In this document: piece by piece, positions 1 through 6,392 of the stretch
How positions within the stretch are numbered: the stretch's first letter is position 1
Layout: each line of letters opens with the position of its first letter
DNA from: an uncultured Tessaracoccus sp.
GTDB taxonomy: Bacteria > Actinomycetota > Actinomycetes > Propionibacteriales > Propionibacteriaceae
Length of the DNA: 25,892 bases
NCBI RefSeq assembly: GCF_947255005.1
Contig: NZ_CAMYFI010000031.1
Span: 1-25,892 of the forward strand
Reading direction: 5' to 3'
Notes under the pieces: generated by a model
The model's input: the letters and a program-made list of their open reading frames with translations, nothing else
Databases searched by the model: none
Told to the model about the DNA's origin: nothing
Position numbers and translations under genes: made by a program

Positions 1-31
1 GTCGGCAGCGTCAGATGTGTATAAGAGACAG
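1..31 (+). other. Nextera/Tn5 sequencing adapter remnant (artefact)
   Basis: Bases 13-31 are exactly the 19-bp Tn5 mosaic end used in Nextera libraries (AGATGTGTATAAGAGACAG). Bases 1-12 match the 3' part of the read-1 primer tail that precedes it. This is library DNA, not genome, and it marks an untrimmed contig end. Biological sequence begins at base 32. Confidence 0.97.
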
Positions 32-72
32 TGATAAGGCAGAGGTCGCTGGTTCAAGTCCAGCTAGGCTCA
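32..72 (+). tRNA. tRNA-Ile(GAT), 3' part only, truncated by the contig end
   Basis: The sequence holds the anticodon loop from T33 onward (anticodon GAT at 33-35, then AA), the 3' strand of the anticodon stem GGCAG, variable loop AGGTC, T stem GCTGG/CCAGC around loop TTCAAGT, acceptor strand TAGGCTC and discriminator A72. The next bases are CCG, so the 3' CCA is not encoded. The 5' acceptor strand, D arm and half the anticodon arm are missing because the adapter replaces them. Isoleucine identity rests on the GAT anticodon placed by stem geometry. Confidence 0.85.
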
Positions 73-84
73 CCGAGATGCAAG

Positions 85-126
85 CCGCCCCTGATAAGGT
101 GAAATGCCTAGCCAGGGGCGGTTTTG
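85..126 (+). terminator. Rho-independent terminator after tRNA-Ile
   Basis: A 9-bp GC-rich stem (CCGCCCCTG at 85-93 with CAGGGGCGG at 113-121) is followed by TTTTGTGTTTT. Position and U-tract fit termination of the tRNA transcript. Confidence 0.8.
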
Positions 127-332
127 TGTTTTGTGCGAGACGCCCTATAGGTGGGGAAGGTGGGGCATTCTAGGAAGAGTCGGACCTGGACCGGCTACCG
201 TCCTGGCTACGTGTGTCGCTGCGTCGCTTGAGGCGTGACAGTACCCAATTCTCACACTCCTGTGGTGATGGGGTCGGTGAGAGAGCACTCGGTTTCTCCC
301 TCCTGTGGGTGGTGAAGGGCACAATTGGGAGC

Positions 333-556
333 GTGGAGTCGAGGCTCACGCAAGCACCGCATCGGCAAGGCTCACGTCCGCCACGCTATAGCCACAACTG
401 AACCCACGCCGGTCATCCATCACCAAACGCGGCGACCAGGGATGGCTCTACATCGGAGTTGACGGCCGAGACCTCAAACTCGAAGTTATCGCCGTCGAAA
501 CACCTGAGGGTCTCGTAATCAACCACGTCATGACCGTCGCACTGAGAGGCACTGAT
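333..556 (+). pseudogene. Decayed toxin-like gene of a toxin-antitoxin pair
   Basis: No single frame covers the protein, but three pieces join into one plausible small toxin. A GTG at 333 opens a short piece (VESRLT). The next frame gives KHRIGKAHVRHAIA (352-393) and continues to PTPVIHH. The third frame, from about 422, gives WLYIGVDGRDLKLEVIAVE and then LVINHVM. The pattern of an N-terminal helix, then IGVDxxGxxLELxAVE, then LxxxHVMxxALR, resembles small BrnT/DUF4258-like toxins of actinobacteria; that family link is from memory and inferred. Frame changes fall near 350 and 425, and no stop separates it from the antitoxin piece. Either a real decayed gene or poor assembly near the contig end explains it. 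Confidence 0.5.
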
Positions 557-872
557 ATGCGAACAGCACCCGAGATCACCCTCGACACACCCATCTGGCC
601 CATCTGGGCCGATGTTGATCTCGAAGCCGAAGACGTGCGTACCAACACCGGGCGAGGCTTGACGGATGAGGTCGCGGATGAGTTCGTCGAGGCAGCCACC
701 GAGGCCCATGTCGTGGGAAGGCCGTCGCTGAGCTCCTCGGGCGCCCCATTCACCGTCGGTCACCGTCCGACTCCCAGGAGAGCTCAACGCCAAGCTCGAC
801 CGCGCTGCTGCCAGAACGGCGAAACGGCGCGCCCAGATCGTGCGCGAAGCCCTCGAGGCAATGCACGTGTGA
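557..872 (+). pseudogene. CopG/RHH-type antitoxin, frameshifted
   Basis: ATG 557 opens a frame reading MRTAPEITLDTPIW, an acidic stretch and GRGLTDEVADEFVEAA. Around 741-752 the frame must change to continue as SVTVRLPGELNAKLDRAAAR and AQIVREALEAMHV, stopping with TGA at 870-872. The C-terminal part is a ribbon-helix-helix signature: a short strand VTVRLP, then two helices. Joined, the protein would be about 105 residues, normal for antitoxins of this type. Without repair the frame runs on to 886 as an arginine/proline-rich, non-native tail. It follows the toxin remnant directly, as in toxin-first modules. A one-base indel at 741-752 would restore it, so an assembly error is possible. Confidence 0.6.
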
Positions 873-1084
873 CCAGCACCGGGTGATCTGGCAGCAGTGT
901 CCATGCTGCTCGTCCTGCTTCCGCTGTGCGCATTTCCCTCCTCAGACTCGCGGCGATGGTGGTGGCGACCACGAAATCGACGTGAACCTTGACCAAGCTC
1001 GGCCGCCCGGCATAGCGCGACGATGGCGACACCGATCGCGCCGGCTCTCATCATTCACAACATGCGCATACCAACGGCATGGGT
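873..1084. other. Non-coding or degenerate stretch before the DUF4956 operon
   Basis: I see no convincing gene here. Reverse-strand reading between about 1032 and 784 gives a weakly protein-like segment (GRPSLVKVHVDFVVATTIAA) without a recognisable family, and it overlaps the antitoxin remnant. It may be another eroded gene. Likewise 126-332 holds no gene I can support. Confidence 0.35.
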
Positions 1085-1114
1085 TTGGTTCTAGTTGTTG
1101 AGTAGTGGTAAAAT
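1085..1114 (+). promoter_or_regulatory. Candidate sigma-70-type promoter for the DUF4956/VTC operon
   Basis: TTGGTT (1085-1090) and TAAAAT (1109-1114) are 18 bp apart in an unusually AT-rich patch. The likely start lies about 30 nt ahead of ATG 1151, and a TAGGAG ribosome site sits at 1135-1140. Confidence 0.5.
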
Positions 1115-1150
1115 ACGCTGCCCCATTCATCACCTAGGAGCCCCATCTGT

Positions 1151-1726
1151 ATGACTACGTACCTGGCCGTCGCCATTGACCTTGTCGCGATCCTCGCGCT
1201 TGTCTTCGGCATCTACTACCCACGCCACCGCCGCGCCGACATGGCGCTCGCCTACCTCACCGTGAACCTCGGTGTGCTCGCCGTCGCGATCGCGTTGGCT
1301 TCGACGACGGTGGCTGCTGGCCTGGGGCTCGGCCTATTCGGCGTCCTATCGATCATCCGTCTGCGCTCCGAGGAGCTCACGCAGCGTGAGATCGCCTACT
1401 ACTTCGCTTCGCTCGCAATCGGCCTCATCACCGGCCTCGGCTTCATCACCGTGGAGGGCCTGGTGCTCGTCGCGATGATTGTCGTCGCCATCGCCGTCCT
1501 TGACGGTGCCTGGCTGCAGCGCGGGGAGCGTCGGGTTATGGTGTTAGACAGGGCCCACACCGACCATCGCGAACTGCGCGAGCACGTCGCGGCCCTCTGC
1601 GACGGCGATGTACAGGAGATCGTCGTCGAAAAGGTAGACCTGGTGGCTGACTCCACTACGGTGCGCGTTCGGCTGGGCATCCCTACCGACAACGCCCGGC
1701 ACGCCCACTCGGGGGCAATCCAATGA
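1151..1726 (+). CDS. DUF4956 family membrane protein
   Basis: A 191-residue protein with about four membrane segments in the first 125 residues (roughly 5-23, 31-50, 53-68 and 84-118), followed by a soluble C-terminal domain (about 128-185) rich in charged residues. The segment GLGLFGVLSIIRLRSEELTQ after the second helix is typical of DUF4956. In bacteria DUF4956 genes are commonly paired with VTC-domain polymerases, and that pairing is present here: the next gene overlaps by ATGA at 1723-1726, implying translational coupling. The molecular role of DUF4956 is not established; a membrane partner or channel for the polymerase product is a reasonable guess. The CotH kinase gene frequently found beside this pair is absent. 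Confidence 0.85.
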   Translation: MTTYLAVAIDLVAILALVFGIYYPRHRRADMALAYLTVNLGVLAVAIALASTTVAAGLGLGLFGVLSIIRLRSEELTQREIAYYFASLAIGLITGLGFITVEGLVLVAMIVVAIAVLDGAWLQRGERRVMVLDRAHTDHRELREHVAALCDGDVQEIVVEKVDLVADSTTVRVRLGIPTDNARHAHSGAIQ

Positions 1727-2526
1727 CCACCACGACGATGACCGCCTTGGACTGGGCCGACGAGCTCGACCCCATCACCTTGGACGAGCTCAACGCGAGC
1801 GCCGAGCGCCTGGTGCGCGTCGACCGCAAATACCTCTTGCGCAGCGAGGAAGTGGGGCCGATCATCCGCCAGCTCCCCGGGGTTCGGGTGCTCGAGATCG
1901 ATGGGCAGCGCGGCACCGACTACTCCTCCACCTACCTGGACACGGCAGGTCTCGAGGCGTACCACCTGGCGGGTCGGGGGCGTCGTCGGCGTTACAAGGT
2001 GCGCATCCGCCGGTACGCCGGAGGAGACGCATTTCTTGAGGTGAAGTGGCGCGACGGGCGGGGGCAAACCCATAAGCAACGCATCGTCCATCCAGGCACC
2101 TGGCCGCTCGATGGCGAGGCGCAGGACTTCGTCGTAGATACGCTTGCGGACGCCGGGATCCAAGCGCCGAAGATTGCAGACCTCGCACCCGTGCTTACCA
2201 CCCGCTATCGACGTACCACCCTCCTGCTTCCTGACGAGGACGCCCGCGCGACGATCGACATCGGCCTCACATGCAAGTCAGGGCAGCAAAAGGCGGAATT
2301 CGACGAGTTTGCCGTCGTCGAGACCAAGGCAGGGCGACGGTTGACGTCACTCGATCTGCTCCTCCACCGCCACGGGCACCGCACCGCGCGCATGTCGAAG
2401 TACGGCGTCGGTCTGGCCGCCACCACGCCTGGGCTGCCGGCCACGAAGTGGCGCCGCACCCTGCGCCGTCTCCAGTCCAACCGCCACCGCTCCAGGCACA
2501 CCTGGCATCCTGGCAAGCACTTCTAA
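1723..2526 (+). CDS. VTC domain protein, putative polyphosphate polymerase
   Basis: A 267-residue, basic, cytosolic protein with the VTC tunnel fold signature: RVDRKYLL (32-39), YSSTYLDT (67-74), YKVRIRRY (91-98), the strand motif FLEVKWR (104-110), KQR (118-120), RYRRTT (161-166), TIDIGLT (177-183), FAVVETKAG (196-204) and a closing SKYG (225-228). In yeast Vtc4 the basic residues of this tunnel bind ATP and growing polyphosphate; bacterial homologues are less studied. The length fits a stand-alone VTC domain. The C-terminus (241-267) is strongly basic. It is coupled to the DUF4956 gene by an ATGA overlap. Polyphosphate synthesis is inferred from the family, and another polyanion is possible. 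Confidence 0.85.
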   Translation: MTTTTMTALDWADELDPITLDELNASAERLVRVDRKYLLRSEEVGPIIRQLPGVRVLEIDGQRGTDYSSTYLDTAGLEAYHLAGRGRRRRYKVRIRRYAGGDAFLEVKWRDGRGQTHKQRIVHPGTWPLDGEAQDFVVDTLADAGIQAPKIADLAPVLTTRYRRTTLLLPDEDARATIDIGLTCKSGQQKAEFDEFAVVETKAGRRLTSLDLLLHRHGHRTARMSKYGVGLAATTPGLPATKWRRTLRRLQSNRHRSRHTWHPGKHF

Positions 2527-2598
2527 CGATGTTGCGCCGTCGCTCCACTCGCGAGACCCAGGCGACGATACTGTGCAATAGTGGCCAGCCCAGCCCGG

Positions 2599-3366
2599 CT
2601 ACGCCAGCAGCGCGGTGACGAGGGTATGGCCGAGGTCGCCGTCGGGTACTTGCCACATCGACGCGGTGTCGGCGTCGATGAGGTAGAGCGCCTTGCCGAG
2701 CACCCACGTCTTGTTCGACGTACGCACGCCAGTATCGTCGGCCGCGAGCGAGTAGGTGAATACCGTCGCGCGTGGATCCGCGAGGTCGATGATCTCGGGC
2801 GGTAGATGTGGCATCTCGTAGAGGTGCGCGGCGAAGGTTTCTGGCGTCGACCGCATGCCCTCGGGAATTGAGGAAAGATCGACGGTGATCTGCTTCGCTT
2901 CGTCGACGTTCGTCGCACGCGGTTCGTGCCGCAGCGCGTCTTCGGGCGGGAGTACTCGTCGGATTGCCTGCCACGCCCGATGGGCGGGAGCGATGGCTAC
3001 TTCCAACATCGGATGGAGTTTGTCGAGGGACTCCTCCCCATCCACATTCGCGACGGTGCCCCGGCTCGTGCATGACACCACCCACCCATCATGGACGAGC
3101 ACCGTCGCGCTGAACACGACGTCGTCCTTGCGGCTGAGGAGTTCGCAGGCACGCGTCGATTTCTGGGCGACGGTGATCGCGCGGCCCCAGAGCTCGTCGA
3201 TCTGATCGTCCGCGATGATGCCAGCAGCTTCCCAAAACGCGAGCTTGTCCTCATCCTCACGAGGGAAGACGCCATCGGTGATCTCTTCGACCGCGTCGGC
3301 CCACACCGTCGCCTCAATGAGGCCGACGTGCAAGGTAGGGTCTTCCGATTGGATCATCGTTGTCAT
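2599..3366 (-). CDS. Unknown cytosolic protein in the WXG100-lipase cassette
   Basis: I do not recognise this family. The protein is about 255 residues, acidic, with no signal peptide and no membrane helix, and it looks like a mixed alpha/beta protein (for example VVFSATVLVHDGWVVSC near 84-100). I start it at ATG 3366 because GAGGA lies 7 nt upstream; an ATG two codons earlier (3372) sits almost on top of that site. It begins 15 nt after the lipase gene stop, so it is surely co-transcribed. Size, cytosolic location and position after a secreted effector allow three readings: an EspG-like chaperone for the WXG pair, an immunity protein, or an unrelated housekeeping partner. It lacks a lipoprotein signal, which argues against a TilA-like extracellular immunity factor. 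Confidence 0.75.
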   Translation of the reverse strand: MTTMIQSEDPTLHVGLIEATVWADAVEEITDGVFPREDEDKLAFWEAAGIIADDQIDELWGRAITVAQKSTRACELLSRKDDVVFSATVLVHDGWVVSCTSRGTVANVDGEESLDKLHPMLEVAIAPAHRAWQAIRRVLPPEDALRHEPRATNVDEAKQITVDLSSIPEGMRSTPETFAAHLYEMPHLPPEIIDLADPRATVFTYSLAADDTGVRTSNKTWVLGKALYLIDADTASMWQVPDGDLGHTLVTALLA

Positions 3367-3380
3367 AGCCATGTCCTCGC

Positions 3381-5117
3381 TCAGTTGGTCTCACGCCCGT
3401 ATTTCACACGGTACGCCGTATCCACTTCACCGTTGTAGAAGCGGTCCAGATCGTTATCCATGGCCTGCTGCGCCCGCACATTCGGGGTGTTGGGCGGGTT
3501 CTGCATTGACGCCTGCTTCTGGAGCTTGTCGATGTTGTCGGCGTAGGTCTGTTGATCGTGCGTGTGAACAGGGGAAATGCTGCCTTCGTGCGGGAAGACG
3601 ATGTTGTGCACGTTGCTCGGGGTGTCGGGCTGGATCCCGTTGCCAGGCTCCCAACGCGCCCCACCGAGGTCGGCTCGCGGCACCGGGTCCAACTCATTTT
3701 GGTAGTTGTACACCGGGATGTGCTCCGGCACCCCAAGAGTTTCGACGGGGGACCCTGCGCTGATGACGCCGCCGACGTCGTACTTCTCGGCGAATTCGCT
3801 GGACGCAGCAATGTTGCCGGCGATGATGCCGCCTTGCGAATGGCCGGAGAGCAGCACTTCGGGCTTCCCTCCGCTGATGCCCCGCATGGCTTGGTCTTTC
3901 TTGATGGCCTCGTCGATGGAGTTCATGATCGACTCCGTTGCGGCTGTGGAGCCGTAGCCCACGCCCTTCAGGTTCGCTGCCCAGTCGGTACCTGTCGGAT
4001 TTCCGTTCCAGCCATCCAGCGTAGTCATTGACTCGGTGGTGCCCGGAATTGAGACGACGTATCGCACCTGCCCGTCGTCGCCCACAACCGGGGTGACCTG
4101 AATCTGTGCACGGTCGTTGGGGTCATCGCTGTCTTGCGTGTTGTAGACGTCCATCATGGGATCGATGACGTCGTTCACGCTGTCAAAGCGCTGTTTATCG
4201 ACGAGGTGGTCTTGCACGTCGTCAGAGGAGGCCATCCAGGGGCGCCCGTCGTCGAAGAAATGCTGATCTTCATTCGTGAGGAAGTTGAACGGAATGCCCG
4301 CGAGCTGGCCGCCGAGGAAGAGCGCTGACCCAGCAACCTCAGCGAGCTGCGGAATCTCCCCCTTCTCGAAGAAGTCCCTCAGCCACTGTGGCTGAGTGCC
4401 CAACGTTTCGAAGAGACGCTGGATCGCAGGAGCGGTGTGGCCGAGCCGCTCCATGACATTGTCGACGACGCCCTTGCCCCATTCCCAGGCGTCCTCGATC
4501 TTGCCCTTGGCCCAGTCGAGACCATCCGCGATCTTGCCACGCAACCAGTCGATGCCACTGAGTGCCTTGTCCGCACCGGTTTGCAGCAGGTCGATGAGCC
4601 AGTCGCCACCCTGGGCGAACTTGTCGAGGATGTTGTTGCTGACGTCTGCGACCTTCAGCCGAGCCGCGAGCTCGAAGTCGGTGGCATTCAGCCGGGTCAC
4701 CAGGCTCAGCACAGAACCTTGGATGCGCACCCGCTGGAACAGCCTCCGAGGGTCGACTTTCGACAGCCCCGACGCGCGGTCGCGCAGCCAGCCGCTGTCC
4801 TGAATCTCGTAATCCCAGCGCCGCGCCCTGTTCATGAGATTGTGCTGGGACTGCTGAATTTGGGTGAACGACTGAGCCGCGTCGCTCAGCGCGTTGGCGG
4901 CGGGAGGGATCCGGCGTGCATGAGAGCGCAGATTGGTGACCAGCTTGCGATGATTCGAATGCTGAGCCCGCTGCGCCTCACCGCGCCAGGGGCCCATGTC
5001 GATGTTCTCGTGCTCGCTGATTTGGGAGTCGAGCTGGCCCTTTACCTGATTCAGCGACGCTGCCCGCGCCTGCAAGATGCCTGGATTCACACGCAGGCCG
5101 TCTCCCCACCCGAGCAT
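3381..5117 (-). CDS. WXG100-like N-terminal domain fused to a lipase-type alpha/beta hydrolase
   Basis: A 578-residue protein. Residues 1-105 form a helical WXG100-like hairpin with the turn motif W44-R-G46. Residues 160-260 are amphipathic helices with recurring WLRGKI/WAKGKI/WEWGKG tryptophan repeats (191-216). The C-terminal domain, about 335-530, is an alpha/beta hydrolase: VVSIPGTTE (354-362), nucleophile elbow G425-H-S427-Q-G-G, probable acid D477 in ELDPVP, and probable base H518 or H520 in PVHTHDQQTY. There is no Sec signal, which fits type VII (ESX/WXG) export. Start ATG 5117 overlaps the TGA of the upstream gene (TGATG), with GGAGG at 5124-5128; a start further upstream would overlap the WXG gene. 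Substrate is unknown; phospholipid or ester hydrolysis is inferred. No ESX machinery gene is visible in the window. Confidence 0.85.
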   Translation of the reverse strand: MLGWGDGLRVNPGILQARAASLNQVKGQLDSQISEHENIDMGPWRGEAQRAQHSNHRKLVTNLRSHARRIPPAANALSDAAQSFTQIQQSQHNLMNRARRWDYEIQDSGWLRDRASGLSKVDPRRLFQRVRIQGSVLSLVTRLNATDFELAARLKVADVSNNILDKFAQGGDWLIDLLQTGADKALSGIDWLRGKIADGLDWAKGKIEDAWEWGKGVVDNVMERLGHTAPAIQRLFETLGTQPQWLRDFFEKGEIPQLAEVAGSALFLGGQLAGIPFNFLTNEDQHFFDDGRPWMASSDDVQDHLVDKQRFDSVNDVIDPMMDVYNTQDSDDPNDRAQIQVTPVVGDDGQVRYVVSIPGTTESMTTLDGWNGNPTGTDWAANLKGVGYGSTAATESIMNSIDEAIKKDQAMRGISGGKPEVLLSGHSQGGIIAGNIAASSEFAEKYDVGGVISAGSPVETLGVPEHIPVYNYQNELDPVPRADLGGARWEPGNGIQPDTPSNVHNIVFPHEGSISPVHTHDQQTYADNIDKLQKQASMQNPPNTPNVRAQQAMDNDLDRFYNGEVDTAYRVKYGRETN

Positions 5118-5416
5118 CAGATACCTCCAAAGAACGTTGTCGCGGCCCTGGCGTTGACCTCTTCTACTTTGCGATAGGCGACGGCCGTCTCGGTGAGGTT
5201 CTCCCCGTAGATTTCCAGCGCTTTCACCGCGGCGTCGGAAGCGTCTCGCCACCCGTTGGAGACGGAGGTGGCCACGCCGCCGCTCATACCGCCTGGGATG
5301 GCCCCGGCCACATCATTCATATGCATGTCGGCTAATACGCCGGCAATGTCTGTTGCAACCCCCGACGCCTTCTCGCCCGCGCGCTGTAGCACGGAGTATT
5401 CAACCTCGTAATCCAT
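5117..5416 (-). CDS. WXG100/ESAT-6-like small protein
   Basis: A 99-residue helical protein, the usual size for WXG100 proteins. A central SNGWRDA segment (W56) lies between two predicted helices, and the second helix ends in Y81-R-K-V-E85, which fits the YxxxD/E type VII export signal. Start ATG 5416 is chosen for its AAGGGA site 6 nt upstream; an ATG nine codons earlier lacks one. The stop codon overlaps the start of the lipase-fusion gene by one base, so the two are translated together and probably secreted as a heterodimer, as WXG pairs usually are. The WXG motif is imperfect, so family assignment rests on length, helix pattern, export signal and context. Confidence 0.75.
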   Translation of the reverse strand: MDYEVEYSVLQRAGEKASGVATDIAGVLADMHMNDVAGAIPGGMSGGVATSVSNGWRDASDAAVKALEIYGENLTETAVAYRKVEEVNARAATTFFGGI

Positions 5417-5471
5417 GGGAGATCCCTTCGTTCTGCCCAGCACTCTACGAAAGCAGGAGGGTCAGACAGGT

Positions 5472-5485
5472 GAGTACGTGTACTC
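5472..5485. promoter_or_regulatory. 14-bp palindrome between divergent genes
   Basis: GAGTAC-GT-GTACTC is an almost unbroken inverted repeat. It lies about 56 bp ahead of the WXG gene start and 60 bp ahead of the DsbA-like gene start. It is a candidate operator controlling one or both, but no known regulator motif is recognised. Confidence 0.35.
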
Positions 5486-5545
5486 GTCTTGGTGGGATCC
5501 GTGCGTCTTGGTTCGGCATTTGCGTGGGTGTGCTTGGCTGGAGGC

Positions 5546-6145
5546 ATGACGACCCAAGTTGATTTCTGGTTCGATCCTTCTTGCCCCTGGGCCTGGATGG
5601 CCTCGCGATGGATGCTCGAGGTGAACAAGGTGCGCGACATCGACCTCACCTTCCATGTGATGAGCCTCGCTGTGCTCAATGAGGGCCGCGACCTCGACCC
5701 CGACTATCGCGCCCACATCGACAAAGCTTGGGTGCCCGCCCGCGCGAGCCTCCTCGTCGAGCAGCGCCATGGCTCCGAGAAGCTCGCTGAGTTCTACACC
5801 GCCGTCGGCACCCGCTTCCACCCAGGTGGAGACCGCAGCTTGGAGGCACTCAAAGCCGCACTCGACGAAGTCGGCGCTGACGAGGACATCTTCGAGATCG
5901 CCCAGACCGATGCGGTCGACGACGATCTTCGTCGCTCGCACCATGAGGGTGCGGACCCGGTGGGCGGCGAGGTTGGCACCCCCGTCATTCGCGTGAACGG
6001 CATGAGCCTGTTCGGCCCGGTCATCTCACCCGCGCCGAAGGGCGAGGCGGCCGGCGAACTCTTCGACGGGTTCGTCAAGGTGACGGCCTACCCCGGCTTC
6101 TTCGAACTGAAGCGAACCCGCACCGTCGGACCGATCTTCGACTGA
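5546..6145 (+). CDS. Mycothiol-dependent nitroreductase/DsbA-family oxidoreductase, Rv2466c-like
   Basis: A 199-residue thioredoxin-fold protein that closely follows M. tuberculosis Rv2466c from memory: FWFDPSCPWAW (7-17), FHVMSLA, LRRSHHEG, GTPVIRVNG (the cis-Pro loop), FGPVISP and FFELKRTRT. Rv2466c is a mycothiol-dependent reductase with a CPWC active site. Here the second cysteine is alanine (C13-P-W-A16), leaving a monothiol site, compatible with mycothiol adduct chemistry but not classical dithiol exchange. ATG 5546 matches the family N-terminus; the GGAGG directly before it is unusually close, so GTG 5528 is an alternative start. It implies a mycothiol-producing actinomycete. Confidence 0.9.
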   Translation: MTTQVDFWFDPSCPWAWMASRWMLEVNKVRDIDLTFHVMSLAVLNEGRDLDPDYRAHIDKAWVPARASLLVEQRHGSEKLAEFYTAVGTRFHPGGDRSLEALKAALDEVGADEDIFEIAQTDAVDDDLRRSHHEGADPVGGEVGTPVIRVNGMSLFGPVISPAPKGEAAGELFDGFVKVTAYPGFFELKRTRTVGPIFD

Positions 6146-6164
6146 GCCACACTGACGCCCGAGC

Positions 6165-6392
6165 GTGCTCAACTACCTGTCGATCTACGCTGACGGGCTC
6201 GCGTCCCTGTGCGGCCCAGGCGAGCACGCGCTAGCCCTACTCACGGTGCAGTACGCCCCGGGCGAAGAGCGCGTCGGGCCGCGAGAATCGTCGGTGACCT
6301 TCGACCCTCTGGGCGGCCTCTCCGTCTCGGCCTGGGAGGATGCTGTTGGCTTAACCCAGCAGCGCTTGGCGGAGCACGTCGAGACCGACTGA
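6165..6392 (+). CDS. Doubtful small hypothetical protein
   Basis: A GTG-initiated frame of 75 residues (LNYLSIYADGLASLCGPGEH onward) fills the gap after the DsbA-like gene and overlaps the 3' end of the opposite-strand DUF885 gene by about 40 bases. No family is recognised. Without it, 6146-6350 would be a 205-bp gap with no other signal. It may be a gene fragment or chance reading. Confidence 0.2.
   Translation: MLNYLSIYADGLASLCGPGEHALALLTVQYAPGEERVGPRESSVTFDPLGGLSVSAWEDAVGLTQQRLAEHVETD

Noticed and set aside
1..31. A Tn5-type transposon end at the left border
   Set aside because: The match includes the synthetic primer tail as well as the mosaic end, so it is library adapter, not a resident transposon.
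244..329. A mobile-element end suggested by CCCAATT (244-250) and AATTGGG (323-329)
   Set aside because: The repeats are only 7 bp, and no transposase or target duplication is visible.
413..1054. A 213-residue reverse-strand frame over the toxin-antitoxin remnant
   Set aside because: Its composition is His/Arg/Gly-rich without domains, and it is antisense to the recognisable antitoxin sequence; it reads as a shadow frame.
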